Source: Xylaria sp. FL1777
Lineage: Eukaryota > Ascomycota > Sordariomycetes > Xylariales > Xylariaceae
Assembly (NCBI GenBank): GCA_022578965.1
Contig: MU400892.1
Location: 1-26,476 of the forward strand
Direction of reading: 5' to 3'
DNA: 26,476 nt
In this document: piece after piece, positions 1 to 12,121 of the stretch
Position numbering within the stretch: the stretch's first letter is position 1
Layout: each line of letters opens with the position of its first letter
Notes under the pieces: model-generated
What the model was told of the DNA's origin: nothing
Seen by the model: the letters and a program-made list of their open reading frames with translations, nothing else
Database searches by the model: none
Program-made: the position numbers and the translations under genes

Positions 1-93
1 TAACCCTAACCCTAACCCTAACCCTAACCCTAACCCTAACCCTAACCCTAACCCTAACCCTAACCCTAACCCTAACCCTAACCCTAACCCTAA
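1..93. repeat. Telomere, (TAACCC)15.5
   Basis: Fifteen exact TAACCC units plus a final TAA run from the first base, with no variant unit. The C-rich strand reads 5'->3' inward, so the G-rich TTAGGG strand ends at the left edge, as expected for a left chromosome end. TTAGGG repeats are typical of filamentous fungi, animals and several protists. The array stops abruptly at about 93 and is followed by AATGGTCTTTAG, with no degenerate telomere units. Confidence 0.98.
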
Positions 94-1116
94 AATGGTC
101 TTTAGAACTAGGGACGGTAAATAGTGGCTAGTTAATAAGGTGCTTGCTTTAAATAGCAAGGCTAGCACAAGAGAAGTTTGTTTAAGCAACGTTGTTATAA
201 ATAAAGCGCTTTTAATTAAACTTAGTATAAATAACTTTACTAGTGAACTTTAAGGCAGTAAATATAAAAAGAAAGAGTTATAGCTATCCAAATTTAATAA
301 TAACTACTTTTGTTTGTGTTTTTATTAATATATGCGTTTATACGAACGAACTAAATTTATGAAAAGCTGTTAACTTTTTTTTATAACTTTACAAATTAAC
401 CTTAAGGCTGATTTAAATTTTTTTTAAGTAATAGTTAGCAAGCTAGCAATGCAAAACAGTTTAACAAACTAAAATATTAAAAGAACAAAAGTAAGACCGG
501 TTTCTAGGCTAAGCATAAGTATTTATATATGTTAAAGCTTTAGTAAGTTATAAAAAGTGTTGCTAAAAAAAATCTTATAATTAGTATAGTTTTTTTATGT
601 TAGTTTATTAAGCTTTTTATAGCTACGCAGGTATAAAACAGTGCTAAAAAAGTAAGGGTAAGCATTATTATTACTAAAGCTATAAAATAAAGAAATATTA
701 TTGCTACTACAACTAAATATAAAGGATTAGCAAGTTAAAGTAGTTATAAAAGCAATAAATGGCCTATTATATAGTAAAAATAAACAAAAAAAAGAATAAT
801 AAAACGTGCGTTGTTTTTTTTAATAATAAAATAAATTATTTAAAGTAAAAGCGCGCTTATAAAACAACTAAAGCTTAAGAGCTTAAAAAAATATTGTATA
901 ATATAAAGGTTAATTAAAATTACAAGATTAAAGTATATAATAGATATATTTTTAGTATTAATAAAATAAAGTGTATAAATAAAATTAAATTAACAAAATA
1001 TATAAAAAAAAATAAAAAATAAACAATATTAAGTAAATAAGAAAATACAGTATGCATTACTTTTTTAGAATAAAGCTAATAAAAGCGTTATATATTTGTA
1101 GCAATTTTTCTAAGAA
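94..1116. other. Telomere-proximal AT-rich DNA, no gene
   Basis: The first ~100 bases after the telomere are a little richer in G and C (GGGACGG near 108, GTGGCTAG near 125); composition then falls to the level of the rest of the window. All frames are closed by frequent TAA/TAG. I see no helicase-like reading frame of the kind often found beside fungal telomeres, no tandem array and no RNA gene. Confidence 0.7.
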
Positions 1117-1179
1117 ATTAATATAAACATATAAAAAATTAATATAAATACATAAAAAATTAATATAAACATATAATGC
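1117..1179. repeat. 21-bp tandem repeat, 3 copies
   Basis: Three head-to-tail 21-bp units start at 1117, 1138 and 1159. Each begins ATTAATATAAA and continues as CATATAAAAA, TACATAAAAA or CATATAATGC. Spacing is exact, without indels. Confidence 0.9.
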
Positions 1180-4100
1180 TTATAGCTATATAATGAACAA
1201 CTTTATAACTACTTATTATACTTTAACAGAAAACATATTGTTTAGTTTTAAATAAAAAGAGCTATTTAGAAATATTAACGGCTTTTTTGTAAGGCTAACA
1301 GTTATAAAGATATTTATATATATGCTACTATATAGATTTTCTAAGGCATATAAGCATATAGTATAAATAGCGTAGCAACTATTGGTCTTATAATTAAGCT
1401 ATTGGTGTTTTTAAATAAAGCACTTAATTTTAGTTTAAATAGCTAGTTTAGAACTATATTGCAACTAGTAGTTGCAAAATTATTTATTATGTAGCTATAA
1501 GCGTTATATATTTTTAGTAATTTTTTATGTGCCTATAATAACTCTTAATATTTAATATGGTTTATAAGCAAGCAATGCATTTTTTACTATTTTATTAGGT
1601 TTAATTATTAATAACTTTATAACTAAGGCATTTATTATTAAAAATTAATTAGATTTTAATTTATTATTTGTTTTTATATTTTTATTATAAGTTTTTATAT
1701 TATGGCTAGTTTTGTTATATTGTTTATATTGTTGCTAGCGCAACAAACTTAACTTATTACTACTACGTTTTTTTAACGTTTATAACTATATTAGCTTTTT
1801 TATACCCTTTTAAGCTATTAAATCTATTGCATTTTTTATAATAAGACTTTTTTTATTTTATAAGCGCCTTTTTTTACTTTTTTAGCGCTTGCTAAGTGCT
1901 TTATTTGCTTTGCGAAGCTTTTGGTTTTGTATGTATATATGTAGTTTTTTTTCTTTTGTTTTTTGTTCGAATTATATTTCTTTTTTAAAAACAATAAAAA
2001 AGTAGCTAAAAAACGTTTTAGATTTTAAATAGCATTGCTTAAGTATTTAGATTTTAGTTTTAAGAATTTTTATTTTTTCTTTTTACGTTTTTTTTCTTTA
2101 GTATTGTTTTTTATTATAAAAATACAAGCAAATTGCAAATTAGCTTTTTAAACAAAAAAACAGATCTTTATACGTTTTTTATACTAACAGGTGTTTTTAT
2201 ATAACGTTTTAACAAAAGACCTAAAGCTAAAAAGCTAATAGTTATGCTAAATTAAAACAATAGCCAAAAATAAAACAATAGTATAACGTAGTATTAATTA
2301 ACTTGCGTAAGCGTTTTTTTTTTGGCTTGCTTACGGAGAATATATCGCTGATTTTTTTTTACGCAACTACAATGCGTTTTTAGCTAGCAACAACGCAGCT
2401 TTAAACTTTAGAACTTAATTATTAGCTTTTTAAACGCGCAAGTATTAATATTAATATAAGCAGCTAGCTTGCAACAAAGATCTTAAAACTTATTAAGAAT
2501 AGTTTACGTAGGTTAGCTATACTATTGCAAAACATAGCATATAAGCGGAAAATATTTATAACTTTAGCGAAATAAGGTTTTAAATACGTAAAAGTACTGG
2601 CTTAATAATAGTAACTAGCGCTAAAAAACGTAAACATTTTAAGCAAGCAGAGCTAAAAAGCAAAGTATAAATAATAGTAAATTAAGCTATTAATTTCTAA
2701 AGTTAAATAGTGCTACTATACTTTATTTTCTTAAGCAAAATACATTTAGTATTGTAGTATTGCAATAAAAAATTATTAGCTAACTAAGTTATTAGTTTGT
2801 TTAAGAATAGCTACAGTACGCTTAAAATAGCTAAAAGCTAAATTTAACACTTTAATGCTTATACAAAAAGCTGTACTAAAAAAGCTAAACGTTTTTTAAT
2901 CTTAAATGTTTAAAAAAGCTACTATATAACGGAATTTAAAAAATATTGCTATGCTAACAATATACTTTCTTTTTAAATGCTAGCTTATTTATTTTATAAG
3001 CTTTAGCTTTTTAATTTAGTTCTTTTTTGTGTTTTTTAACGGCGTTACAGATAATATATAAAACAGTTTATATGGCAGTATTTAATTTATATAAACAAGG
3101 CAGATTTTCTAGCTGCATTTTTAAACGCGTTTTAATAGGCCTTTACAGAAAACAATATTTAATCTAGCTTTAAAGTAGCTAAGCTTGTATTTTTTTATAT
3201 AAAAAGAATCTTATTTACTAAAAAAGTTTAAAAAATAGCAAAAATACTATTAGTTAATTTTAAAAAGCTACTTTTAGTTTTAACAGCAAAAATACAAACT
3301 ATTTTATTTAAAGCAAAAAAACAATTAAGTCCAAAGAAAAGTAAAGTACATACATATTTTGAAAGCTTAAAAACAGTTATGTTAAATTTAATAAACTTTA
3401 TAATAAAAAAAGCACAAGAAGTTATGCATTAGTTGGCCATTTTGCGCTAATACGCAAAAACGCTTCAAAAAAACAACTATAAAAGTAATAAGCGTAGCAA
3501 AACAAAACAAAAGCAACTATTGCATAAAAAACCGCGTATAGTACTAAGTAATTAAAGAATACTAAAAATAAAAAAAAAAAAGGTAGTAAAATGCAAAAAA
3601 GAAAAAAAAAAAAGTAATTTAATAAAAAGAGCATAAACGGGTTAAAAATAGTGTAATATTTATAAAAGCATTAAACATAATGCACAAACTTGTTAAGCAA
3701 ATAAAAATACTTTAAAAAAAGAAAATTCTAATAAATAGAAATGCAGTTAATATGTTATGCTTAATGCACTTATGTTAACACATAAAGTATGCAAAAAAGT
3801 AATATATATATTTTGGTGTTATAACTATTTGCGTAATATAAATATTTATAAATTACAATATGCTAAAAATAATAGTTATTTTTTTTTTTTTTTTTATAAA
3901 AGAAGTTTTATAGCTAGCTTTATATAAAAAGGTCCTTATAGCTAAGCATATATATATGCAAAGGTTTACACAAAAAAGTCTAGGTATAAATTATAGCATA
4001 TGTTTAAGTTTATATATAACTAATCAAGTTTTGCTTAATAGTAAAACTATAGCGTTTTTACACTATATAGCAACAAAAACAGAAAACAAAGCAGTATAAT

Positions 4101-6160
4101 AAGCAAAATAGCATAAATAGATCTTTTTTTACTTAATTTATAAAGCGTGCTAGCATATATTTATGCTTTATATAATATATAGCTAAAAGTAACTTAGTTT
4201 TTGCTTAAGTAGCAAGCTGGTTTTTTTTTAATAGCGTTGTTATTTTACGTATAAGTGCTAATAAGTTTTATATTTTAACATTACTTTTTTTTATAGCACT
4301 TTTATCTTTAGTGCACTACTTCATTTTGAGTTTTCAAGGCTTATTATAGCTTGTTTTTAGCTTTTAGTAACTAGAAAGAACTATGCTTTTAGTAGCAGTA
4401 GTAAATAGGCCTATAAAATAACAGAACAAAAAAAGTGCTGCTTTTAAAACTATAGATATTATGCTAAAGTAAATGCTTAATTCTCTTGCAAATTATGCAA
4501 ATACTTTGTTTTTATGCTATTGCAGGATTTTTGCGTAAGTTTAGTACTTTTTGCAGCTTTACAACATTATATAAAAGTTATGCTTGTTTTTAATGCTTTT
4601 ATTGCTAATTGCTAGCTATTAAACCTTTATGCTTTAAAAAGAGTTAGTATACAAATTATAGTTATTATTATTATATAAGCATACGCTTTTTTATTCCAAA
4701 TATTTTATAAACTTATTATAGTAGTTCTATTTTTTTAGATCGTAAAACGAATAACAAGCTACATTTTTTAATAAAGCTATAAATAGTTTAGTATAAGAAA
4801 AAAAAAAGCAAAAAGTTCTTACGGAATTTTTTGTTCGAAAGCTAAAAGCTACATATAAAGCTGCAAAATTATTATTTTTGTTGCTTAGAACTAAAAGCGC
4901 TATATAGCTACTATTAGATTGCTGTATTAAGCTAGTTTTTTATGCCATACGCTTGTAGTGCTTATAATAAGCAGCTACTTTTTATAAAACTAAACCTGCA
5001 AGAAACAAGTGCATTATTTAATAGTGCTACGTTGTTAAAGCGCAAAAAAACTATAGCTTTTATATATTTTATGCTTTCTTTATAAGCAACAAGCTTAGCA
5101 TATATGTTATAACGCATAAAGAAAGCAAAAAGGTAAAAACTTATAAAACTATTTAGAACTTCGCTTAGAAAAACTGTAGTAAAAAGAAAAAGCATAGCAA
5201 GCTAGTTAAGTTTTATAAGCAGAACTTGCTTTAAAAAAACAATAAAAAAAGCTAAAAAAATTGCAGGTAAAAGAAAAGAACATATATAAGTAGTATAAAA
5301 TTTTAGCTTTAGTAAGCATGCTTTTTAAAAAGCAAAAGAAGTTAAGAAAAAAAAGGAAAAAAAGCAAGTTGTTTATAAAGCGGCTTAATAGCGTTTTTAT
5401 GCAAAAAAACCTAGATTAAAGTAAACAAATATATAAATATAAACAATAGCTATAATAAGTACATAAAGAAGTAATGCTTGCTTAAAACAAAGGTTTTTTA
5501 AGAATTAATTTATGTTTAAAACGAATAGAAAGCAAGAAATATATAGCAAAAATGCTTTATATGTTTTATATATTTAATGCTCCCTTAAAAAAAACGCTTT
5601 TTAGTAAAACGTTAGCAAAAAAAAAAATATAAAAAGGTAGTATTAATAGCGTTATATATTGTATAAAAAAAGGCAACACATAGTATTGCTTTAAAAAAAA
5701 AAAAAAATTAAGTAAACATATGCTTATTAGTATAAATATATTGCTTACACTATGCTTTAGCTAAAACTTAAACCTAGATCTTTTTATAAGTAGTAGCACG
5801 TATTACTATTATACTACTAAAGCAAAAAAAAAAGCAAAGTGGTTAAAAAAGATATTGCTTTTGTTTTTTAGCTTGGTTGCTTATATAATATCTTAAAGCG
5901 TATTAATAAATATATATTCTAGCTTAGCAATAACTTTTTTATATTTTGTTATTAGTTTTAAGCATATTTATTGGTTTGTAGTAATAAATGTTACCTTTAG
6001 TGTAATAAAGCATACAGGTTTTTATTGCAGTATAAAGTACAAAATATATGTATGCTTTCTGCGTAATAAGCGCTGTTTTGCTTTATAACCGGTTTAAGGA
6101 AACCTTTTTAAGTTTTATTTTAATATTTACGTACATACTTAATATATAACGTGGTTAAGC
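1180..6160. other. Decayed AT-rich subtelomeric DNA, no gene
   Basis: About 5 kb of TpA-rich sequence with stops in every frame. It holds purine-rich A tracts (3567-3616), a T tract near 3880-3894 and A tracts near 5335-5370 and 5693-5707. The longest open frames are 3422-3634 and 4962-5195, both on the minus strand. They encode Phe/Leu/Tyr-rich strings without recognisable motifs. At this base composition stop codons occur roughly every ten codons, so a few 70-80 codon frames are expected by chance over both strands. Confidence 0.7.
4962..5195 (-). other. 77-codon open frame, probably not a gene
   Basis: This frame starts with a true ATG and runs 77 codons to a stop; an in-frame TAG lies three codons upstream of the ATG. 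The predicted product opens with a hydrophobic Phe/Leu-rich stretch of ~25 residues (MLFLFTTVFLSEVLNSF) and continues with a mixed segment around AKLVAYKESIKYIKAIVF. I recognise no domain. Length is within what chance allows here and base composition matches the surroundings. It could be an eroded piece of an old mobile element, but nothing in the sequence decides this. It is listed only because it is one of the longest ATG frames in the window. Confidence 0.15.
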
Positions 6161-6301
6161 TTAGTATGCTTGTTTTACTACTTTTGTATTTTTATAAGCT
6201 ATAGTTTATTAATAATGTTATTAGTATGCTTGTTTTATTACTTCTATGTTTTAGTAAGCTATAGTTTATTAGTAATAGTACTAATATGCTTGTTTTATTA
6301 C
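6161..6301. repeat. 60-bp tandem repeat, 2 full copies plus part of a third
   Basis: Units start at 6161, 6221 and 6281 at an exact 60-bp period. TATGCTTGTTTTA and AAGCTATAGTTTATT are shared by the two full copies. The full copies match at about 51 of 60 positions, and seven of the nine differences are transitions. The third copy is recognisable only for ~21 bases. Confidence 0.92.
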
Positions 6302-6482
6302 GTGCTATAGCAGTAGTAAGCACTTATTTTTTTTATGTTATAAACGCTATTTAGCTAAAAAGCAACGTTTATAATAGTTTTGCTAAGCAGTAATATATTA
6401 AATAATTTAGCTAAGCATTAGGTGTAAAAAAACCTTTTAAGGCTATATTTCTTTTTAAAGCTATGCTTTCCTTTAGTATAAA
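6302..6482. other. AT-rich spacer
   Basis: Short AT-rich interval between the 60-bp array and a long T tract. I see no feature in it. Confidence 0.6.
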
Positions 6483-6600
6483 CTTTTTTTTTTTTTTTTT
6501 TTTAGCTTTGTTTTTTTCTTTTTTTTCTTTTTTTATTTTTTTTTAGCCTTTTTTTTTCTATTTTCTTTTTTTTTTTTCTTCTTTTTCTTTCTTTTTTTTT
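6483..6600 (+). repeat. Long T-rich pyrimidine tract
   Basis: About 118 bases of T runs interrupted mainly by single C residues (CTTTTTTTC type), including an unbroken run of about 20 T. TpC, rare elsewhere in the window, is common inside this tract. Low-complexity sequence with no coding potential. Confidence 0.9.
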
Positions 6601-8337
6601 GCTTTGCATTTTGTTGTTATAAACTTTTCTTTTTTTATTAGCGCTTTACTTTTCTTTTTAGTTGCTTTTTTTACTACATACTAACTTTTTTTAGGACAAG
6701 AACTTGCTTAATTTGCACTTTATAGCTGCTTTTATAGCTTATTAATTTGCTAACTGTATTAAGGTTTTAATTAATACTTATTGCTTTTACTAGCGTTTTA
6801 AACACTTTAATAACGCTAAAAAGCTATTATGCTATAATATATAAATTTATGTAGTATGCTAAATCTGCGTTTTATAAAAATAAGCCGTTATAAACTCTAT
6901 AAAAGAACCTTTTATAACTAATATTTATAAACTTATTTCTTGCTTGTAAAACAATAGTTATGCATTTAGTATAAAATGCTTTTAAAAAATATATAGTTGT
7001 TTTTTTTTTGCATGCTTTTAATTAATAAAAGCACTTAAAAGTTTAGCTTTTGCTAAAACATAGCAAAAAAAGCAGTTTACTCTATAAGCTATATATTGGC
7101 TGCTTGCGCTAAAGGTTTAAAGAACTACGTAGCACTAGGTTTATTATTAGTATAGTTAAAACTTTTGCTAAAAAAGTTTAGCTAAAAGCAAAGTATACTA
7201 ATTTTTTGTTTTTTATAGTAAGCTTAACTATATAATATAATACAAAAAGCGCTATGCTTTTATTACTGTTTTAAGAACTATAATGTTATTTATACTATGT
7301 AACTTTATGTTATATAAAATTAAATCGAATAAATAGTTACGGAAACATTAAGCTTGCATTGCAAAATGTATAAAAAGCATAGTAAAACAAAAAGGAGGAA
7401 CCTTATGAGTTTTTAGGCGTATAGTAGGCTTTTTGCATAAATAAAAACAAACATAGGAATAGCAATAAGAAAAAAAAACTTTGTAAGTTCTTAAGTGTGC
7501 AGTAAGCTTTTAAAGCTATAAAGTTGTATTATTTTTTTAAAAAAAAAGAGCTAAAGCTGCTTTTTTTTTGATCTGTTATATTTGCAAAAACTTCCTTGCT
7601 TTATTATAACGTAATATAAATATGTTTTATTATTTTTTTGCGTATATTATAATAGTGCAGCTAATTTATTATAGCTTTATGCATTTTTTCTTATAGTACT
7701 GCTTAGGAAAAAAAGGACAAAACAGAATATGTTAAAAACTTGCAACGCATTATAACGCTGTAATAAAAAAATTAGGATTTAAAGCTATAAAATAACAAAA
7801 AGACAAGAAAAACCGATTTGTAGCAAAAATGTTTTGTTTTTTATGCGTGTTTTTTTTTTTTTTATATATAAATAAGAAAAAAGAAAGGTTAGATTTTTTA
7901 GGTTATATAAATCTTGCATTTTTTTTACTTTTATTTTTATTACTACTTTTTTTTTTATTTACTAAACTATACTATTAGACTATATGTATGGTTTTAAATG
8001 CTGTAAAAGCCTTTAAGCTAGAACGATTAGCAGCTTTTTTTTGTTTTAGATATAAATATAAATAAAATATTGCTTAATGAAATGCTGCTATAAAGCAAGC
8101 AAATATAGATTTATTATTTGCATAAAATGCTGCTAAGAAAAAAGAACAATATGTATGCTTTAAACACTATATTTAAGAAAAATAGTAGCTTTAAGCATTA
8201 AGTAGCTTTAAGCGTAATAAGTACACAAGTAAAAAAACTTATGCTTTAATGTTAAATAAACAATGTTATATGCTATAGTTTTAGAATACTTTATAGAAAA
8301 CTACTGTTCTGTTTTAAATATAGAAGTAATAGTTGCC
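6601..8337. other. Decayed AT-rich DNA, no gene
   Basis: TpA-rich sequence with stops in all frames and scattered short T runs (about 7850-7863 and 7919-7955). No repeat or reading frame stands out. Confidence 0.65.
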
Positions 8338-8387
8338 TTTAAATAGTAATAAACAGCTGTTTTTTAAATAGTAATAAACTATTTTAT
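8338..8387. repeat. 25-bp direct repeat, 2 copies
   Basis: TTTAAATAGTAATAAAC occurs at 8338 and again at 8363, giving a 25-bp period. The second half of each unit is diverged. Confidence 0.75.
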
Positions 8388-8560
8388 TTAGTTAAGCTTA
8401 ATTATTGTTGAAATAAGTAGATATAGTATACTTTATACCTTTTAGGCTATATATATTACTTATTTTTTCTAACCTTTAAGTCATTTTTTTTACTTTTAGT
8501 TATTTTAAATATACTTTTTTACTTGCTATATTGTATACTTTTTTATACTTTTAATAATTG
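8388..8560. other. AT-rich spacer, pyrimidine-leaning
   Basis: T-rich sequence grading into the following T tract, with several TTTTTACTT-like strings. No gene. Confidence 0.5.
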
Positions 8561-8634
8561 TTTTGTTTTTTTTTTCTTTGCTTTTTTTTTTTTTTTTTCT
8601 TTTGTTTTTTTTGGTTATTTTTTTTTTTTTTTTT
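8561..8634 (+). repeat. T-rich pyrimidine tract
   Basis: About 74 bases of T runs broken by single C or G residues. The same kind of sequence as the tract at 6483-6600, and on the same strand. Confidence 0.85.
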
Positions 8635-11270
8635 ATAATTTCCTTTTTTCTAAGCATACGCAATAAAACAGCTATACTAGCTAATTTGTTTTCTTTTTTG
8701 CTTACTTGACTTTTTTCTTTAGTTTTGCTAGCAATAAATCTATTGCTTTAAAATTTATAGACCTTAGAACATTATGCATTAAAACGCTTAACGTTTTTTT
8801 AAAAGCTTGCTAAAACTAAGGACTATTTAGTTTTATAGCTAACTTAGTAATTCTGTAAACTAATATGCTTTTATAGTTATAGTTTTTTAATGTGTGCTTT
8901 TTTTAAAATTACTGCTGTTATATATGCTACTTTTACTGGTTATAAAGGTTTTAAGGCATTTTATAGTTAAAGTAACTTAAGTAAGATTATAGCTTTTGCT
9001 TAAAAAATATAGTACTAGCTAATTAGCGCTGCTACTTTATTTTTTTGGTTTTAGTGTGCTTTTTTTTGTAAGTAGTAGTTGCTGCTGTGCTTTTACTAAG
9101 GAAAATAGGCCTAAATGCTATTAAAGCATAAAAAGCAAGCCTTAAAAAGCTTTAGTAGCTAATAGAAGAATTAGTGCTACTTTTTGTACTTTTGCATTAT
9201 GTTTTTTTGCTTTGTTATAACTGCTTGGTAGCTTTACGTTTTTTGCTGCTAAACAAAGGTACAAATTATAGCTTTAATAAAATTAAAGCTATTTATAGTA
9301 GTTTTTATTTCTTTGTTGCAAGGAGCTACTTATGTGCTATAGTAATAAAATGTTTTTTTTCTTTTGTAAGGTTTTTTTGTTATGCTTTAGCTAGCTTGAT
9401 TTCTTAGTGAACACTAATGGCTCCTCTTTTTTTAGCAAAACTAGCATACTGTAGCAAGCTTTGCTGTTGTGGCTTTTGTTTAATAAAAACTGCAGTGCTT
9501 ATAAGTAAAGAATAATAGCGTTACTAGGTTAGCTGTTATGCTTAGCTTGCTTATTTTTATGGCTATAGTTATATAGCTGCTAAAAGGCCTTTATGCTTAA
9601 AGTTAGTTTAGCTAAGCTTAAACAAATGTAAAGATTTAATAATATGTTTTTATTATGTAGCTACTGCAAAGCAATCTTAGTAGTATAGCTTTTAATAGTT
9701 TTTTGGCTTTATTAAAAAGAAAAGCTAAAAAAGCTACTGCATTTAGTACTACTTTAAACTATAAGCTTGCTACGCAAGTAATAAAGAACTGCTAGTATTA
9801 TATACTTTTTTGCTATAGGTTTGCAAAAATTGCAGCGCTGTACTTTAGCTGCTTTTTAAGTTGCAGGTTTTTTTACCTGTAATAGCTGCAATAATGCTGC
9901 TGCATTATAATAGCTTAGCAGGCTATATAGTAGCACTTTTAATACGCTAGCTTATTAAGAACTAGGTTTTTTAAGTACGGAATAAAAGTTAAAGTTAGTA
10001 GTAAGAATATAAATGTAGCAAAGTTGTTTTGTGTATAAAAAAAAGCAAGTTGTTAGCACATAATGTTTAAAATCTAGCGTTGTTTTTTAGGTTTTAAGTT
10101 TTAATAAGTATAGCTTTTTAAATATGCTATGATCTTTTGCTTAAAAATAGTATAGCAGCATGTTTAATAAATTGCTACCTAGTATAAGGCTAAAAAAACA
10201 AAGAGTTTACAACTAATATTTTTTATAGTATTGTTTTCTTTTGTTTTTTTTGTTTTTTTTGTTTTTTTTTTTTTTTTTTTCTAAAGCAATAGCAACAGTA
10301 AAATATAGTAGTATAATATATAATACATACTACACTACTTATATAAGCAAAAAAAAAAGAAAAATACCACTTATTTTTTTTTTGATTTCTGTAAGGTTGC
10401 TTTTTCTTTTTATAGCTTTTTTCTTTTTTTTTAGTTAAAGTTCTGCTTTTTTTTAACTCTTGTAGCATAAAAGCTAAATAACTAGGTAATTTAACGTTAA
10501 ATTATATAAGCTTATTTAGTTTTTTATAGTTTTACATTTTTACAAAAAGCGTAATATAATGTTTATATTATGGCTTATGCTGCTTTTTTTTTAAGGCAAG
10601 GCTTAGCGATATTTTTTTAATCTTTAACTAGCTAAAAAGAAAACAGAGCAAAAAATGCGTAGCTAATAATTACTTTGTTTTTGTTAGGTTTTAACTTATA
10701 AAGTCTACTTTGTTTTTTTAGCACGTGTATTATAAAAAGATAAAGCAATAAGCTATTTATAATACGTTTTATTTTATATACTAAGTTTTTCGTTTTTGTG
10801 GCTTTTTCTGCTTGTTTTTACGTTTTAGTTTTTCTGGTTTTTTTTAGTTCTTTTTTTTTTTCTTTTTTTTTTTGCTTTTAATTTAATGCAAGGCGTTATA
10901 ACTAAGCTAAAGCGCTCTTTATACATAAGTATAGCAATGCAATGTAATATAGTTTGTTTATAGCTTATATTATGCTTTAGACCTATATATTGTAGTAAGT
11001 ACTAAGCAATAAGTAAAATATACGTTGCTTTTTTTTTGTTTTTATGCTGTTGTAACGTTGCTAAAACCTAAAGATTTTTTTTTGGTTTTGCACTTTAAAA
11101 ACAGGCCAGTTTTAGGCTTTAAACGAACAACCGCTTAGTGGAAAAAGCATTATAATTTACTAGCATGCCTAGAATTTAGAAGAATTTACTGTTATATATA
11201 TATATGTTATATTTAGAAAAAAAATGCTCTTATTGCAGCATTATAAGCAATTAGCATATAGTATAGTTCG
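8635..11270. other. Decayed AT-rich DNA with T tracts, no gene
   Basis: About 2.6 kb without a credible gene. The longest plus-strand frame (9174-9407) has only a GTG at its start and reads as Leu/Phe/Tyr-rich sequence. Frames at 10223-10468 on both strands simply read through the T/A tracts around 10229-10280 and 10366-10435. A further T-rich stretch lies at 10826-10882. The interval 9000-9960 is slightly richer in GCT/AGC triplets than the rest but has no continuous frame. Confidence 0.65.
9861..9882. repeat. Small hairpin, 8-bp arms
   Basis: TTGCAGGT (9861-9868) and ACCTGTAA (9875-9882) pair around a six-T loop, with one A/G mismatch equivalent to a transition. It does not sit next to any gene, so a terminator role is not supported. 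Confidence 0.45.
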
Positions 11271-11440
11271 CTTAGTATAACACAAAAAATAAAAAGAAAA
11301 TTAACTTTACGTGTTTTTTTAGTAGTGAATTGCTTTTTTTAGTGTTTTAACTTAATGTAGCACAAAAAATAAAAAAGAAATTAAAACTATGCGTTTTCTT
11401 AGTAGTGAATTGCTTTTTTTAGTGTTATAACTTGGTATAT
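11271..11440. repeat. 80-bp tandem repeat, 2 copies
   Basis: Two 80-bp copies at 11271-11350 and 11351-11430, followed by the first ten bases of a third (CTTGGTATAT). CACAAAAAATAAAAA and AGTAGTGAATTGC are conserved. The copies agree at about 68 of 80 positions with no indel, and most differences are transitions. Confidence 0.92.
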
Positions 11441-12121
11441 AGAACGCTTAAAACCTAGCTATACCTTTTTTTCTGTTCTGCATACATTTGGCTTTTTGAT
11501 TTAAGTTATCTTTTAGTTAAAATTACAGGCCTGTTTTAGCAGAGCTTTTTTTACTGCAATTTTAGCATTATTTACTTTAGCGATTATATTTTTTAGTTTG
11601 TTTTGCTATATTTAATAACTTCTTTTTTTACTAGTTTTTTTTTTTTTACTAAAGCAACACTAGGAAAGCAAATAAATAGCAAAGGTATATGTTTTAAATG
11701 CCTTTACTAACTTAGTAATATATAGCCCTAGATTTTTTATAAACTTTTGTAACTGGTTTTAGTTTTTTTACTTATATACTAACATATTTTTACGAATAGG
11801 AATACAGCAAAAAAGTAGCATTTATTGCAATTTACGAACATATAACAGCATTATACCTTTTTTGCTATATTTTAGGCTACATTTTCTATTTTTTTTACAT
11901 ATGTTATTTTTGCTATTTAACCTTTTTGATTTATTTATTACATTAATGCATTATTACTAGCACAACTATATATTTTACTATTTCTAATGATTTGTTAATA
12001 ATATAACATAACAAAAAAATATATTTTTTTTAAAACAGCTTAATAAAACTAGCTACATTTTTTGCTATTATTGCTATGCTTGCATAGTAGTACTTCTACT
12101 TACTTATATTTATTTTTTATG
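11441..12121. other. AT-rich DNA, no gene
   Basis: Decayed sequence with short T runs (11624-11648). It carries more ACT/TTAC strings than the left half of the window. No open frame of note. Confidence 0.6.

Noticed and set aside
1961..1976. TTTGTTCGAATTATAT as a possible tRNA T-arm
   Set aside because: No matching stem and no anticodon or acceptor arms around it. The similar GTTCGAA at about 4832 and 15768 fails in the same way.
3422..3634. Hydrophobic 70-codon minus-strand frame that looks like membrane segments
   Set aside because: Its Phe/Leu content comes from the A-rich plus strand. Length is compatible with chance and there is no motif.
7391..7407. AAGGAGGAACCTTATG, which looks like a bacterial ribosome binding site and start codon
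   Set aside because: The frame stops after two further codons (AGT TTT TAG), and the window looks eukaryotic.
9174..9407. 77-codon plus-strand frame
   Set aside because: Starts only at GTG, is Leu/Phe/Tyr-rich with no domain, and has the base composition of its surroundings.
10223..10468. Open frames on both strands, 81 and 65 codons
   Set aside because: They read through T and A homopolymer tracts, giving poly-Phe or poly-Lys strings; low-complexity artefacts.
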